Shown here piece by piece: positions 1-9,293 of a stretch of DNA of 64,000 nt. This stretch comes from Streptomyces glomeratus (lineage in GTDB: Bacteria; Actinomycetota; Actinomycetes; Streptomycetales; Streptomycetaceae). A model generated the notes under the pieces. The model was not told the DNA's origin. It did no database searches and was given only the letters and a program-made list of their open reading frames with translations. The position numbers and the translations under genes are program-made. The DNA lies in the NCBI RefSeq assembly GCF_021462825.1, contig NZ_JAKEEB010000016.1, forward strand, positions 1 through 64,000, in the 5' to 3' direction. The first letter of the stretch is position 1; each line of letters opens with the position of its first letter.

Positions 1-1115
1 GCGATCTCGGTGACCCGGCGTCCCAGCCGCTTGCCGGTGCGCAGATAGAAGGGGACGCCCGCCCAGCGGCGGTTGTCCACCCCCAGCTTGACCGCGGCGT
101 AGGTGTCGGTCTTCGACTGCGGGTCGATGCCCTCCTCCTGGAGGTACCCGATGACCTTCTCGCCGCCCTGCCAGCCGGCCGCGTACTGCCCGAACACCGT
201 GGCGCGGCCGAGGTCCCTGGGCAGCCGGACGGCTCCGAGGACCTTGGTCTTCTCGGCGGCGAGCGCGTCCGCGTCGAAGGAGGAGGGCTCCTCCATGGCC
301 GTGAGCGCCATCAGCTGGAGCAGGTGGTTCTGGATGACGTCCCGGGCGGCGCCGATGCCGTCGTAGTAGCCGGCCCGGCCGCCGATGCCGATGTCCTCCG
401 CCATCGTGATCTGGACATGGTCGACGTACGACCTGTTCCAGACCGGCTCGAACAGCTGGTTGGCGAAGCGCAGCGCCAGGATGTTCTGGACGGTCTCCTT
501 GCCCAGGTAGTGGTCGATGCGGAAGACCTGGTCCGGGGCGAAGACCTCGTGCACGACCTTGTTGAGCTCCTCGGCCGACTTCAGGTCGTGGCCGAAGGGC
601 TTCTCGATGACGGCCCGGCGCCAGGAGCCCTCCGGGGGGTCGGCCAGGCCGTGCTTCTTCAGCTGCTGGATGACGACGGGGAAGGACCGCGGCGGCACCG
701 AGAGGTAGAAGGCGAAGTTGCCTCCCGTGCCCTGGGCCTTGTCCAGCTCCTCGATGGTGGCGCGCAGCCGCTCGAACGCGTCGTCGTCGTCGAAGGTGCC
801 CTGGACGAAGCGCATGCCCTGGATGAGCTGCTGCCAGACCTCCTCACGGAAGGGGGTGCGGGCGTGCTCCTTGACCGCGTCGTGGACCTCCTTCGCGAAG
901 TCCTCGTCCTTCCATTCGCGGCGGGCGAAGCCGACGAGCGAGAAGCCCGGCGGCAGCAGGCCGCGGTTGGCCAGGTCGTAAACCGCAGGCATCAGCTTTT
1001 TACGTGACAAATCGCCCGTAACGCCAAAGATGACCAGGCCCGACGGCCCCGCGATACGCGGGAGCCGTCGGTCCGCGGCGTCACGAAGCGGGTTCGCTCC
1101 GTGTACGGATGTCAA
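1..1115 (-). CDS. zwf: Glucose-6-phosphate 1-dehydrogenase, 3' end cut by window edge
   Basis: Oxidises glucose 6-phosphate to 6-phosphogluconolactone with NADP+, the first step of the oxidative pentose phosphate pathway in the cytoplasm. About 371 residues are present; the C-terminal part lies outside the window. The nucleotide-binding motif GVTGDLS is at residues 31-37 and the substrate-binding/active-site motif RIDHYLGKE near residue 200. I place the start at a TTG (1115-1113) because it gives the conserved N-terminal segment (ANPLRDAADRRLPRIAGPSG), is 9 nt after a GGAGG, and lies only 4 bp past the tal stop; no in-frame ATG precedes the NADP motif. It is the third gene of a tkt-tal-zwf run, so it is probably co-transcribed with them. 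Confidence 0.95.
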   Translation of the reverse strand, partial: MTSVHGANPLRDAADRRLPRIAGPSGLVIFGVTGDLSRKKLMPAVYDLANRGLLPPGFSLVGFARREWKDEDFAKEVHDAVKEHARTPFREEVWQQLIQGMRFVQGTFDDDDAFERLRATIEELDKAQGTGGNFAFYLSVPPRSFPVVIQQLKKHGLADPPEGSWRRAVIEKPFGHDLKSAEELNKVVHEVFAPDQVFRIDHYLGKETVQNILALRFANQLFEPVWNRSYVDHVQITMAEDIGIGGRAGYYDGIGAARDVIQNHLLQLMALTAMEEPSSFDADALAAEKTKVLGAVRLPRDLGRATVFGQYAAGWQGGEKVIGYLQEEGIDPQSKTDTYAAVKLGVDNRRWAGVPFYLRTGKRLGRRVTEI

Positions 1116-1119
1116 GATC

Positions 1120-2238
1120 TCAGCCCTCCGAGGGGGCGAGGCGCTCGAGTTCCGCCTCGGTCGACTTCAGGAGGTCGTTCCAGGAGGCCTCGAACTTGTC
1201 GACGCCCTCGTCCTCCAGGAGCTGGACCACGTCGTCGTACGAGATCCCGAGCTTCTCGATCGCGTCGAGGTCGGCGCGCGCCTGCTCGTAGGTGCCGGTG
1301 ATGGTGTCTCCGGTGATCTCGCCGTGGTCCTCGGTGGCCAGCAGGGTGGCCTCCGGCATGGTGTTCACCGTGTTCGGCGCCACCAGTTCCTCGACGTACA
1401 TGGTGTCCTTGTAGGCCGGGTCCTTGACACCCGTGGACGCCCACAGCGGACGCTGCTTGTTGGCCTGCGCCTTGTCCAGGGCGTCCCAGCGGTCGCCGCT
1501 GAAGACCTCCTCGTACGCCTGGTAGGCGAGTCGCGCGTTGGCGACGGCCGCCTTGCCGCGCAGCGCCTTGGCCTCGGGGGTGCCGAGCGCCTCGATCCGC
1601 TTGTCGATCTCGGTGTCCACACGGGACACGAAGAAGGACGCCACCGAGTGGATCTTGGACAGGTCCAGGCCGCGCTCCTTGGCCTTCTCCAGGCCGGTCA
1701 GGTAGGCGTCCATGACCTTGCGGTAGCGGTCCAGCGAGAAGATCAGCGTGACGTTGACGCTGATGCCGTTGGCGATGGTCTCGGTGATCGCCGGGAGACC
1801 CGCCTCGGTGGCCGGGATCTTGATGAGCGTGTTCGGGCGGTCGACCAGCCAGGCCAGCTGCCTGGCCTCGGCGACGGTGGCCCGGGTGTTGTGCGCCAGG
1901 CGCGGGTCGACCTCGATCGACACGCGGCCGTCCTGACCCTGCGTGGCGTCGAAGACCGGACGCAGGATGTCGGCGGCGTCCCGGACGTCCGCCGTGGTGA
2001 TCATGCGGATCGCCTCTTCGACCGTGACCTTGCGGGCGGCGAGGTCGGTGAGCTGCTGCTCGTAACCGTCGCCCGACGAGATCGCCTTCTGGAAGATCGT
2101 CGGGTTCGTGGTGACGCCCACCACGTGCTGCTGGTCGATCAGTTCGGCGAGGTTACCGGACGTGATCCGCTTGCGCGACAGGTCGTCCAGCCAGATCGCG
2201 ACGCCTTCCTCGGAGAGGCGCTTGAGTGCGTCTGTCAT
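1120..2238 (-). CDS. tal: Transaldolase
   Basis: Moves a dihydroxyacetone unit between sedoheptulose 7-phosphate and glyceraldehyde 3-phosphate in the non-oxidative pentose phosphate pathway. The 372-residue product has the family signature TTNPTIFQ at residues 43-50 and the Schiff-base lysine in IKIPAT (K140), the longer actinobacterial type of transaldolase. The open frame extends upstream, but the ATG at 2238 starts the conserved sequence MTDALKRLSEEG and is preceded by AGGAG 11 nt away, so I use it. It lies 34 bp after tkt and 4 bp before zwf, indicating one operon linking both branches of the pathway. Confidence 0.95.
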   Translation of the reverse strand: MTDALKRLSEEGVAIWLDDLSRKRITSGNLAELIDQQHVVGVTTNPTIFQKAISSGDGYEQQLTDLAARKVTVEEAIRMITTADVRDAADILRPVFDATQGQDGRVSIEVDPRLAHNTRATVAEARQLAWLVDRPNTLIKIPATEAGLPAITETIANGISVNVTLIFSLDRYRKVMDAYLTGLEKAKERGLDLSKIHSVASFFVSRVDTEIDKRIEALGTPEAKALRGKAAVANARLAYQAYEEVFSGDRWDALDKAQANKQRPLWASTGVKDPAYKDTMYVEELVAPNTVNTMPEATLLATEDHGEITGDTITGTYEQARADLDAIEKLGISYDDVVQLLEDEGVDKFEASWNDLLKSTEAELERLAPSEG

Positions 2239-2272
2239 GGGAAATGCATCTCCTACGTGTTGTATATGAGCG

Positions 2273-4360
2273 TCAGCGCTGGGCTGCGGCGATCGATTCC
2301 CGGGCGGCGGATGCGACGTTCTCGGGAGTGAATCCGAACTCGCGGAAGAGCACCTTTCCGTCGGCCGAAGCACCGAAGTGCTCCAGGGAAACGATGCGGC
2401 CCGCATCCCCGACGAAACGGTGCCAGGTGAGGCCGATCCCCGCCTCGACCGCGACCCGTGCCTTCACCGACGGCGGCAGGACGCTGTCCCGGTACCCCTG
2501 GTCCTGCTCCTCGAACCACTCCACCGACGGCATCGACACGACCCGCGTCGGGATGCCCTCGGCCTGGAGCTGCTCACGGGCCTCGACGGCCACATGCACC
2601 TCGGAACCGGTGGCGATGAGGATCACCCGGGGCTCGCCGCCCTCGGCCTCGGCCAGCACATAACCGCCGCGCACGGTGTCCTCGTTGGGCTCGTACGTGG
2701 GCACGCCCTGACGGGTCAGCGCGAGACCGTGCGGGGCGCCCTTGCCGAACTCCTTGGTCCAGCGGCGCATGATCTCGCGCCAGGCGATCGCGGTCTCGTT
2801 GGCGTCGGCCGGGCGGACGATGTTCAGGCCCGGGATGGCGCGCAGGCTGGCCAGGTGCTCGACGGGCTGGTGGGTCGGGCCGTCCTCGCCCAGACCGATG
2901 GAGTCGTGCGTCCACACGTACGTCACCGGCAGGTGCATCAGGGCCGACAGACGCACGGCGTTGCGCATGTAGTCGGAGAACACCAGGAAGGTGCCGCCGT
3001 AGACGCGGGTGTTGCCGTGCAGCGTGATGCCGTTCATCTCCGCGGCCATGGAGTGCTCACGGATACCGAAGTGGATCGTGCGCCCGTACGGCTCGGCCTC
3101 CGGCAGCGGGTTGTCCGCCGGCAGGAAGGAGCTGTTCTTGTCGATGGTGGTGTTGTTGGAGCCGGCCAGGTCGGCCGAGCCGCCCCACAGTTCGGGGATG
3201 ATCGCGCCCAGGGCCTGGAGCACCTTGCCGGAGGCGGCGCGGGTGGCCACCGCCTTGCCCGCCTCGAAGACCGGGAGCTTCTCCTCCCAGCCCGTGGGCA
3301 GTTCGCCCTTGCTGATGCGGTCGAACTCGGCGGCGCGCTCCGGGTTGCCGGACCGCCACTCCTGGAGGCTCTTCTCCCACTCGGCCTTGGCCTCACGCCC
3401 CCGGTCCAGCGCCTTGCGGGTGTGCGCCAGGACCTCGTCCGCGACCTCGAAGTCCTTCTCGGGGTCGAAGCCGAGGACGCGCTTGGTGGCCGCGACCTCT
3501 TCCTCGCCCAGCGCGGAGCCGTGTGCCGCCTCGGTGTTCTGCGCGTTGGGGGCGGGCCAGGCGATGATCGAGCGCATCGCGATGAAGGACGGCCGGTCCG
3601 TGACCTTCTTGGCCTCCTCGATCGCGTCGTAGATCGCGTTCGGGTCCAGGTCGCCGTCCGGCTTCGGCGCCACGCGCTGCACATGCCAGCCGTACGCCTC
3701 GTACCGCTTGACCGTGTCCTCGGAGACCGCGGTCTCGGTGTCGCCCTCGATCGAGATGTGGTTGTCGTCCCACAGCAGGATCAGGTTGCCGAGCTTCTGG
3801 TGGCCGGCCAGCGAGGACGCCTCCGCGGAGATGCCCTCCTGAAGACAGCCGTCACCGGCGATGCAGTAGATGAAGTGGTCGAAGGGCGAAGCGCCCTGCG
3901 GGGCGTCCGGGTCGAACAGGCCGCGCTCGTAACGGGCGGCCATCGCCATGCCCACCGCGTTGGCCACACCCTGACCCAGCGGGCCGGTCGTCGTCTCCAC
4001 ACCCTTGGTGTGCCCGTACTCCGGGTGCCCCGGGGTCTTCGAGCCCCAGGTGCGGAACGTCTTCAGATCGTCCAGTTCCAGACCGAAACCGGCCAGGTAG
4101 AGCTGGGTGTAGAGGGTCAGGGACGAGTGGCCGGCGGACAGCACGAAGCGGTCGCGCCCCACCCAACCGGGATCCGCCGGGTCGTGGCGCATCACCTTCT
4201 GGAAGAGGGTGTAGGCGGCCGGAGCCAGGCTCATCGCCGTACCCGGATGGCCGTTACCGACCTTCTGTACGGCATCGGCGGCCAGGACGCGGGCGGTGTC
4301 CACGGCCCGCTGGTCCAACTCGGTCCACTCGAGGTCTGTGGTGGTCGGCTTGGTGCTCAC
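2273..4360 (-). CDS. tkt: Transketolase
   Basis: Thiamine-diphosphate enzyme that transfers two-carbon ketol units between sugar phosphates. The 695-residue length is normal for the family. The diphosphate/Mg2+-binding motif starts at GDG (residues 169-171) and continues to the WDDN stretch near residue 198; an N-terminal GNGHPG (36-40) and the central HDSIGLGEDGPTHQP segment are also typical. The start is GTG. It is the first gene of the tkt-tal-zwf operon, divergent from ctaB across about 400 bp, so the operon promoter should lie in that gap. Confidence 0.96.
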   Translation of the reverse strand: MSTKPTTTDLEWTELDQRAVDTARVLAADAVQKVGNGHPGTAMSLAPAAYTLFQKVMRHDPADPGWVGRDRFVLSAGHSSLTLYTQLYLAGFGLELDDLKTFRTWGSKTPGHPEYGHTKGVETTTGPLGQGVANAVGMAMAARYERGLFDPDAPQGASPFDHFIYCIAGDGCLQEGISAEASSLAGHQKLGNLILLWDDNHISIEGDTETAVSEDTVKRYEAYGWHVQRVAPKPDGDLDPNAIYDAIEEAKKVTDRPSFIAMRSIIAWPAPNAQNTEAAHGSALGEEEVAATKRVLGFDPEKDFEVADEVLAHTRKALDRGREAKAEWEKSLQEWRSGNPERAAEFDRISKGELPTGWEEKLPVFEAGKAVATRAASGKVLQALGAIIPELWGGSADLAGSNNTTIDKNSSFLPADNPLPEAEPYGRTIHFGIREHSMAAEMNGITLHGNTRVYGGTFLVFSDYMRNAVRLSALMHLPVTYVWTHDSIGLGEDGPTHQPVEHLASLRAIPGLNIVRPADANETAIAWREIMRRWTKEFGKGAPHGLALTRQGVPTYEPNEDTVRGGYVLAEAEGGEPRVILIATGSEVHVAVEAREQLQAEGIPTRVVSMPSVEWFEEQDQGYRDSVLPPSVKARVAVEAGIGLTWHRFVGDAGRIVSLEHFGASADGKVLFREFGFTPENVASAARESIAAAQR

Positions 4361-4766
4361 CCTGAGTCAGGGCTCCTCTCCACATGTCGAATGCCGGTGC
4401 CCTGGGCGCCACCGGCCGCTGCTGAGCCTACCCCCGTGAGTACGTGCGTCTTTTCGAGTCATTCCAGACTGCCGGGAGTCGCCACGATCCGCCTCCCGAC
4501 CGGCCGGAACGCTATTCGGCAAATGAATACGGGGCCGCTCATCCGACTGCTCAATCGAGCGGTACCCGGCTCGTGCTTTTCCCGCCTCTCGGCCGATCCG
4601 GCGGGTGCGCCCCGCAGCTCACGCGGGCACCGGGCGACGGCTCCAACACGACCCACCCCCGCGAAGGGCGGGCTCGGGGCAACGTCTAAAGTTGCGTGGG
4701 TACGCGCGAGCCTTTACCGCAAGTTCACAGCCCGGGCTCGCTGGGATGTCTCTGTCAGGGGTGTAC
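4361..4766. promoter_or_regulatory. Divergent intergenic region tkt/ctaB
   Basis: A 406-bp gap between the divergent tkt and ctaB genes that must hold both promoters. I see no gene in it. The only dyad I noticed is a short GCAAC(4679-4683)/GTTGC(4691-4695) pair with a 7-bp spacer, about 70 bp before ctaB. No -10/-35 pair is good enough to call. Confidence 0.4.
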
Positions 4767-5714
4767 GTGACGGCCGTCGAATCCCGTCCGCCGGGAGTGC
4801 TCGAAACGAGCAGCAGCCGGGGCCAGCGGCCGTTTGGGGCCCGTGTCAAGGCGTTCGTGGCGCTGACCAAGCCGCGGATCATCGAACTGCTCTTGATCAC
4901 CACCGTCCCGGTGATGTTCCTCGCCCAGCAGGGCGTGCCGAGTCTGAGACTGGTGCTGCTCACCTGCATCGGCGGCTATCTCTCCGCGGGCGGCGCCAAC
5001 GCGCTGAACATGTACATCGACCGCGACATCGACGCGCTCATGGAACGCACCTCGCAGCGTCCCCTGGTCACCGGCATGGTGAGCCCCCGTGAGTGCCTCG
5101 CCTTCGGTATCACGCTGGCGGTCGTCTCGACGCTGCTGTTCGGATTTACCGTCAACTGGCTGTCCGCCTGGCTGTCGCTCGGAGCGCTGCTCTTCTACGT
5201 CGTCGTCTACACGATGATCCTCAAGCGGCGTACGTCGCAGAACATCGTGTGGGGCGGCATCGCCGGCTGCCTGCCCGTCCTCATCGGCTGGTCGTCCGTC
5301 ACCGACTCCCTTTCATGGGCGCCGGTCGTTCTCTTCCTCGTCATGTTCTTCTGGACGCCGCCGCACTACTGGCCGCTGTCCATGAAGGTGAAGGACGACT
5401 ACGCGCGCGTGGGCGTGCCGATGCTGCCGGTCATCGCCTCCAACAAGGTGGTCGCCCGGCAGATCGTCGTCTACAGCTGGGTGATGGTCGCGGTGTCGCT
5501 GCTGCTCACCCCGCTCGGCTACACGGGATGGTTCTACACGGTGGTCGCCCTCGCGGCCGGCGGCTGGTGGCTGTGGGAGGCGCACGCGCTGCAGAACCGC
5601 GCGAAGGCGGAGACCACGGGCGTAAAACTGAAGGAGATGCGCCTCTTCCACTGGAGCATCACCTATGTCTCGCTGCTGTTCGTCGCGGTGGCCGTCGACC
5701 CCTTCCTGCGGTAG
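4767..5714 (+). CDS. ctaB: Protoheme IX farnesyltransferase (heme O synthase)
   Basis: Membrane UbiA-family prenyltransferase that adds a farnesyl group to heme B to make heme O, the first step to heme A for aa3-type cytochrome oxidase. The product is about 315 residues with eight to nine hydrophobic spans. The diphosphate/Mg2+ motif is the N-M-Y-I-D-R-D-I-D stretch after the second span, and a second Asp-rich loop (KVKDDYARVGVPML) is present. I chose GTG 4767, with AGGGG five bases upstream; ATG 4746 in the same frame would add seven residues and cannot be excluded. ctaA, which completes heme A, lies 1.7 kb downstream on the other strand. Confidence 0.95.
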   Translation: MTAVESRPPGVLETSSSRGQRPFGARVKAFVALTKPRIIELLLITTVPVMFLAQQGVPSLRLVLLTCIGGYLSAGGANALNMYIDRDIDALMERTSQRPLVTGMVSPRECLAFGITLAVVSTLLFGFTVNWLSAWLSLGALLFYVVVYTMILKRRTSQNIVWGGIAGCLPVLIGWSSVTDSLSWAPVVLFLVMFFWTPPHYWPLSMKVKDDYARVGVPMLPVIASNKVVARQIVVYSWVMVAVSLLLTPLGYTGWFYTVVALAAGGWWLWEAHALQNRAKAETTGVKLKEMRLFHWSITYVSLLFVAVAVDPFLR

Positions 5715-5803
5715 CGAGCGAAGCCGAGAGGCCGGGGGAGCGTGGTCAAAGCCACGCACCCCTCCCGTCGCCGTTTGATCTACTCGTCGGTAGCATCCTG
5801 GCC

Positions 5804-6160
5804 ATGGCAGACACGCAGCAGGTTGACGAGGCCATCGGGGCCAAGCAGGCCGCCAAGGCCGAGCGCAGGGCGGCCCGGCTCGCCAAGGAGATCAACGCCT
5901 TCGCCAAGGCGCACGGCGGTGCCGAGGGCCAGGTGGCGTACATCGGGGAGCGCGGCGCCCGGATCGTGCTCGTCGGCGAGGACGGCGGCTGGGGCGACCT
6001 CGTCGCGCCGACGTACGACATCGCCGAGAAGGCGGTGCAGAAGGCCGGAATCACCGTCCACGAGGCCTTCGACGGCGAGTTCGCGGGCAAGGTGAAGACC
6101 GGCCCGTACGAGTGGACGCGGATGGCGGGGATCCAGGTGGGCGGCAAGCGAACCGCCTGA
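5804..6160 (+). CDS. Small conserved hypothetical protein
   Basis: A 118-residue soluble protein starting MADTQQVDEAIGAKQ. The first third is rich in Ala, Lys and Arg and looks helical; the rest (VAYIGERGARIVLVGEDGGWGDL... to TRMAGIQVGGKR) looks like a small alpha/beta fold. I recognise it only as a protein found next to ctaB in Streptomyces, with no function I can support. It is 90 bp downstream of ctaB on the same strand and could share its transcript. Codon bias is normal for the window, so I take it as a real gene. Confidence 0.75.
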   Translation: MADTQQVDEAIGAKQAAKAERRAARLAKEINAFAKAHGGAEGQVAYIGERGARIVLVGEDGGWGDLVAPTYDIAEKAVQKAGITVHEAFDGEFAGKVKTGPYEWTRMAGIQVGGKRTA

Positions 6161-6228
6161 GAGCAACACTTCACGCCGGTTCACCCGTTAGGACCTTCGA
6201 AGGAACGGTCCAGTCGCGGGGAGTCCGG

Positions 6229-7335
6229 ATGATCGAAACGCCGTCCCTGGTGGACCAGTACTGCCACGGCGTGCTCCGCACCGAGCTGGGCCTCGGCACG
6301 TTCGAGGCCCACCTCGCCCGCACCGAGGGGCCGCCCGCCGCCGGCACCACCCTCTTCGACACCCAGACCGGTTTCGCCGTACGCCGCTGGTGCCCGCCGC
6401 TGCTCGGCCTGGAACCGCACTGCCCGCCCGCTCGCTATCTGGCCCGGCGCCGCGAACTCGGCGTCCTGGAGGCGGGGCGCAGACTGCTGCGGGGCAGCGG
6501 CATCACCACCTATCTGGTCGACACCGGGCTGCCCGGCGATCTGACCGGGCCCGCCGAGATGGCGTCGGCGGGGGACGCCGAGGCGCATGAGATCGTCCGC
6601 CTGGAGCTGCTCGCCGAGCAGGTGGCCGACACCTCCGGCACGGTCGAGGCGTTTCTCGCCAATCTCGCCGAGTCGATCCACGGGGCGGCGGCGCACGCGG
6701 TGGCGTTCACCTCCCTCGCGGGTGTACGGCACGGTCTGGCGCTGGCGCCGGAGCCGCCGGGGCCGGGAGAGGTGCGGGGCGCGGCCGGCCGCTGGCTCGC
6801 CGGCCGCCGGGTGGGCGGCGCCCTGGCGGATCCGGTTCTGCTCCGTCATCTGCTGTGGAGCGCGGTGGCCTCGGGCCGCCCGATCCAGCTCCACGCGGGG
6901 CTCGGCGAACCGGGCCTGCGCATCGACCGCACCGACCCGGTCCTGCTCACCGACTTCGTACGCGCCACGGCCGGGCTCGGCACGGACCTGGTGCTGCTGC
7001 ACGGCTATCCGTACCACCGGCACGCGGCGCATCTGGCGGGGGTGTTCCCGCATGTGTACGCCGACCTGGGCGCGGCGCTCGCCCGCACGGGGGCCCGGGC
7101 CGTAGCCGTCCTGGCGGAACTCCTGGAACTGGCCCCCTTCGGCAAGCTCCTCTTCTCCAGCGGCGCCCACGGCCTGCCCGAGCTGCATGTGATCGGCGCC
7201 CGCCTGTTCCGCGAGGCGCTCTCCCGGGTGCTGGGCGGCTGGGTCTCCGAGGGCGCATGGTCGCTGGAGGACGCACAGCGGGTGGCGGAGATGATCGCCG
7301 CGGGCAACGCCCGGCGGGTGTACGGCCTGACATGA
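6229..7335 (+). CDS. Amidohydrolase-superfamily protein
   Basis: A 368-residue cytoplasmic protein of the amidohydrolase-2 type (TIM barrel). The N terminus (SLVDQYCHGVLR) aligns with the first metal-binding strand of such proteins, where the usual HxH is replaced by DQYCHG; further metal-ligand candidates are the His in IQLHAGLG and in LLHGYPYHRHA, followed by the PHVYADLG strand and a late LLFSSGAHG. This pattern is similar to the amidohydrolase half of FluG-like proteins. The substrate is unknown. ATG 6229 has GGGGAG seven bases upstream. It ends in a convergent arrangement with ctaA, with a hairpin terminator between. Confidence 0.75.
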   Translation: MIETPSLVDQYCHGVLRTELGLGTFEAHLARTEGPPAAGTTLFDTQTGFAVRRWCPPLLGLEPHCPPARYLARRRELGVLEAGRRLLRGSGITTYLVDTGLPGDLTGPAEMASAGDAEAHEIVRLELLAEQVADTSGTVEAFLANLAESIHGAAAHAVAFTSLAGVRHGLALAPEPPGPGEVRGAAGRWLAGRRVGGALADPVLLRHLLWSAVASGRPIQLHAGLGEPGLRIDRTDPVLLTDFVRATAGLGTDLVLLHGYPYHRHAAHLAGVFPHVYADLGAALARTGARAVAVLAELLELAPFGKLLFSSGAHGLPELHVIGARLFREALSRVLGGWVSEGAWSLEDAQRVAEMIAAGNARRVYGLT

Positions 7336-7393
7336 TCCGTGCGCCCGTGAGCAGGGCGGTGTGCGGGCCCGACTGCCCGTACCCCCGTCAGGC

Positions 7394-7426
7394 GGCCGGG
7401 AGCGGTGCGCGCGGTGGCTCCCGGCC
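7394..7426. terminator. Hairpin terminator between convergent genes
   Basis: Perfect 10-bp stem, GGCCGGGAGC (7394-7403) with GCTCCCGGCC (7417-7426), and a 13-base loop, in the short gap between the convergent amidohydrolase gene and ctaA. There is no U-run, as is common for GC-rich actinobacterial terminators. It can serve both strands. Confidence 0.6.
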
Positions 7427-7434
7427 TTCCCGAC

Positions 7435-8442
7435 TCACGCCGCCGTAAGGGCCGACTCCGCCGAGGGACCCGGAAGTCCCGCCGTCACCTCGGGGCGCTC
7501 ACGCAGCGACAGCAGCACCCGCAGCACCCCTATCCACACCAGGCAGGACCCGAACATGTGCAGCGCCACCAGCAGCTCCGGCAGATGCGTGAAGTACTGC
7601 ACATAGCCGATCACACCCTGGCCCAGCAGGATCAGGAACAGATCGCGTGTGCGGTGCAGCGGGCCCTTGGGCGCGTCGACCGCCCTGAGGACGAACCAGA
7701 GAGCGAAGGTCAGCGTCACCACGATCCACGCGAGCACGGCATGCAGCTTGGCGACGGTCTCCCAGTCGATGTCGATGCGCGCGACCTCCCTGGAGTCGCC
7801 CGCGTGCGGTCCCGCACCCGTGACCACCGTGCCCACCGCGATCAGCAGCGCCGAGGCTGTCACGAGGAACCACACCAGCTGCTGCACGGCCTTGCCGACC
7901 AGCGGGCGGGGCTCCCCGTCCCCTTCCCGGGTGCGCTGCCACATGACCGCGGCCACGGTGATGAGCGCGGTGGAGAGCAGGAAGTGCGCGGCGACGGTGT
8001 ACGGGTTGAGGCCGACGAGCACCACGATCCCACCGAGGACCGCGTTGCTCATGACGATCCAGAACTGCGCCCAGCCGAGCCGCGTGAGGCCCCGTCGCCA
8101 CGGCTTCTGCGAGCGGGCGGCGACGATCGCCCAGCCGACCGCCGCGCACAGCACGTACGTCAGCATGCGGTTGCCGAACTCGATGGCGCCGTGCACGCCC
8201 ATGGCGCTGGTCGTGGTCAGCGAGTCGTCCGTGCACTGCGGCCAGGTCGGGCAGCCGAGCCCGGAGCCGGTCAGGCGTACGGCACCGCCGGTGACCACGA
8301 TGACCACCGACATGACGAGCGCGGCGAGCGCCGCCCGCCTGACCGTCCGGGGATCGGGGGTCCAGCGTGCGGCGATGAAGGCGAGCGGGTTGCGCACGGC
8401 CGCTACGGCATCGGCGCGGGTCACGTTTGGCACGCCCTTCAT
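7435..8442 (-). CDS. ctaA: Heme A synthase
   Basis: Integral membrane enzyme (COX15/CtaA family) that oxidises the C8 methyl of heme O to give heme A. The product has about 335 residues and eight hydrophobic spans; heme-ligand histidine candidates are in MGVHGAIEFGNR, VAAHFL, LHAVLAW and ALHMFGS, and the paired cysteine region GSGLGCPTWPQC is in the first external loop. I start at ATG 8442 (MKGVPNVTRAD); a GTG six codons later, 10 nt after AAGGG, is an equally good start. It lies downstream of a drug-type ABC exporter on the same strand, with an 80-bp gap. Confidence 0.93.
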   Translation of the reverse strand: MKGVPNVTRADAVAAVRNPLAFIAARWTPDPRTVRRAALAALVMSVVIVVTGGAVRLTGSGLGCPTWPQCTDDSLTTTSAMGVHGAIEFGNRMLTYVLCAAVGWAIVAARSQKPWRRGLTRLGWAQFWIVMSNAVLGGIVVLVGLNPYTVAAHFLLSTALITVAAVMWQRTREGDGEPRPLVGKAVQQLVWFLVTASALLIAVGTVVTGAGPHAGDSREVARIDIDWETVAKLHAVLAWIVVTLTFALWFVLRAVDAPKGPLHRTRDLFLILLGQGVIGYVQYFTHLPELLVALHMFGSCLVWIGVLRVLLSLRERPEVTAGLPGPSAESALTAA

Positions 8443-8522
8443 GGTAGGGGTCCGCTTGTGCACGCTTTCACGAGGGGTCGGCCTCCCGCAGGCGGCAGCG
8501 TCACCCCCGCGGCTCTCGGGTG

Positions 8523-9293
8523 TCACTCCCAGCGGAAGAACCGGCCCGCCGCGGCCAGCCCGGCGACGGCCCACACCGCGAGGATCCCCAGGTCGCCCCA
8601 GGGCGTGCCCGCCCCGTGCTGGAGCACGTCCCGCAGGCCGTCCGACAGGGCGGAGATCGGGAGCAGGCCCAGCACGTCCTGGGCGCCGGGGGGGAACTTG
8701 TCCAGCGGCACGATCACACCGCCGCCGACGAGCAGCAGCAGGAAGACCAGGTTGGCGGCGGCCAGGGTCGCCTCCGCCTTCAGCGTGCCGGCCATCAGCA
8801 GGCCGAGACCGGAGAAGGCCGCCGTACCGAGGACCAGCAGGAGCAGGACGGCGAGCGGGTTGCCGTGCGGCGACCAGCCCAGCGCGAGGGCGATGACCGT
8901 CAGCAGGACCACCTGGAGGACCTCGGTCACCAGGACGGAGGCCGTCTTCGCGGTCATCAGCCCCCAGCGGGGCAGCGGCGAGGAGGCGAGCCGCTTCAGC
9001 ACGCCGTAGCGGCGCTCGAACCCGGTCGCGATGGCCTGTCCCGTGAACGCGGTGGACATCACGGCGAGCGCGAGGATGCCGGGAGCGAGGAAGTCGACGG
9101 CCTTGCCGGCGCCGGTGTCCACGACGTCGACGGAGCTGAAGAGGACCAGCAGCAGCGTCGGGATGACGACCGTCAGGAGCAGCTGCTCGCCGTTGCGCAG
9201 CAGCATCCTCGTCTCGAGCGCGGCCTGCGCCGCGATCATCCGCGGCAGCGGCGCGGCACCGGGCTCGGGGGTGTAGGTACCGGCGCTGGTCAT
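8523..9293 (-). CDS. ABC-2 type exporter permease
   Basis: Membrane half of a DrrB/ABC-2 type exporter, about 256 residues with six predicted spans and the conserved ABC-2 cytoplasmic patch ERRYGVLKRLASSPLPRW in the middle. It should pair with the ATPase encoded just upstream. The start ATG (9293-9291) is preceded by AAGGAG in a duplicated copy of the end of the ATPase gene (see the repeat at 9289-9414). Substrate unknown; such pairs typically export drugs, lipids or antibiotics. ctaA follows on the same strand; in some related genomes this pair sits next to ctaA, which may hint at a heme or cytochrome link, but that is inference. Confidence 0.85.
   Translation of the reverse strand: MTSAGTYTPEPGAAPLPRMIAAQAALETRMLLRNGEQLLLTVVIPTLLLVLFSSVDVVDTGAGKAVDFLAPGILALAVMSTAFTGQAIATGFERRYGVLKRLASSPLPRWGLMTAKTASVLVTEVLQVVLLTVIALALGWSPHGNPLAVLLLLVLGTAAFSGLGLLMAGTLKAEATLAAANLVFLLLLVGGGVIVPLDKFPPGAQDVLGLLPISALSDGLRDVLQHGAGTPWGDLGILAVWAVAGLAAAGRFFRWE

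Noticed and set aside
4679..4695. CAAC-N7-GTTG dyad before ctaB as a second SufR site
   Set aside because: The spacer is seven rather than six bases, so it does not fit the SufR box.
2378..5092. Very long open frame antisense to tkt (about 900 codons)
   Set aside because: High-GC DNA leaves long open antisense frames; it has no family similarity and overlaps a certain transketolase gene.
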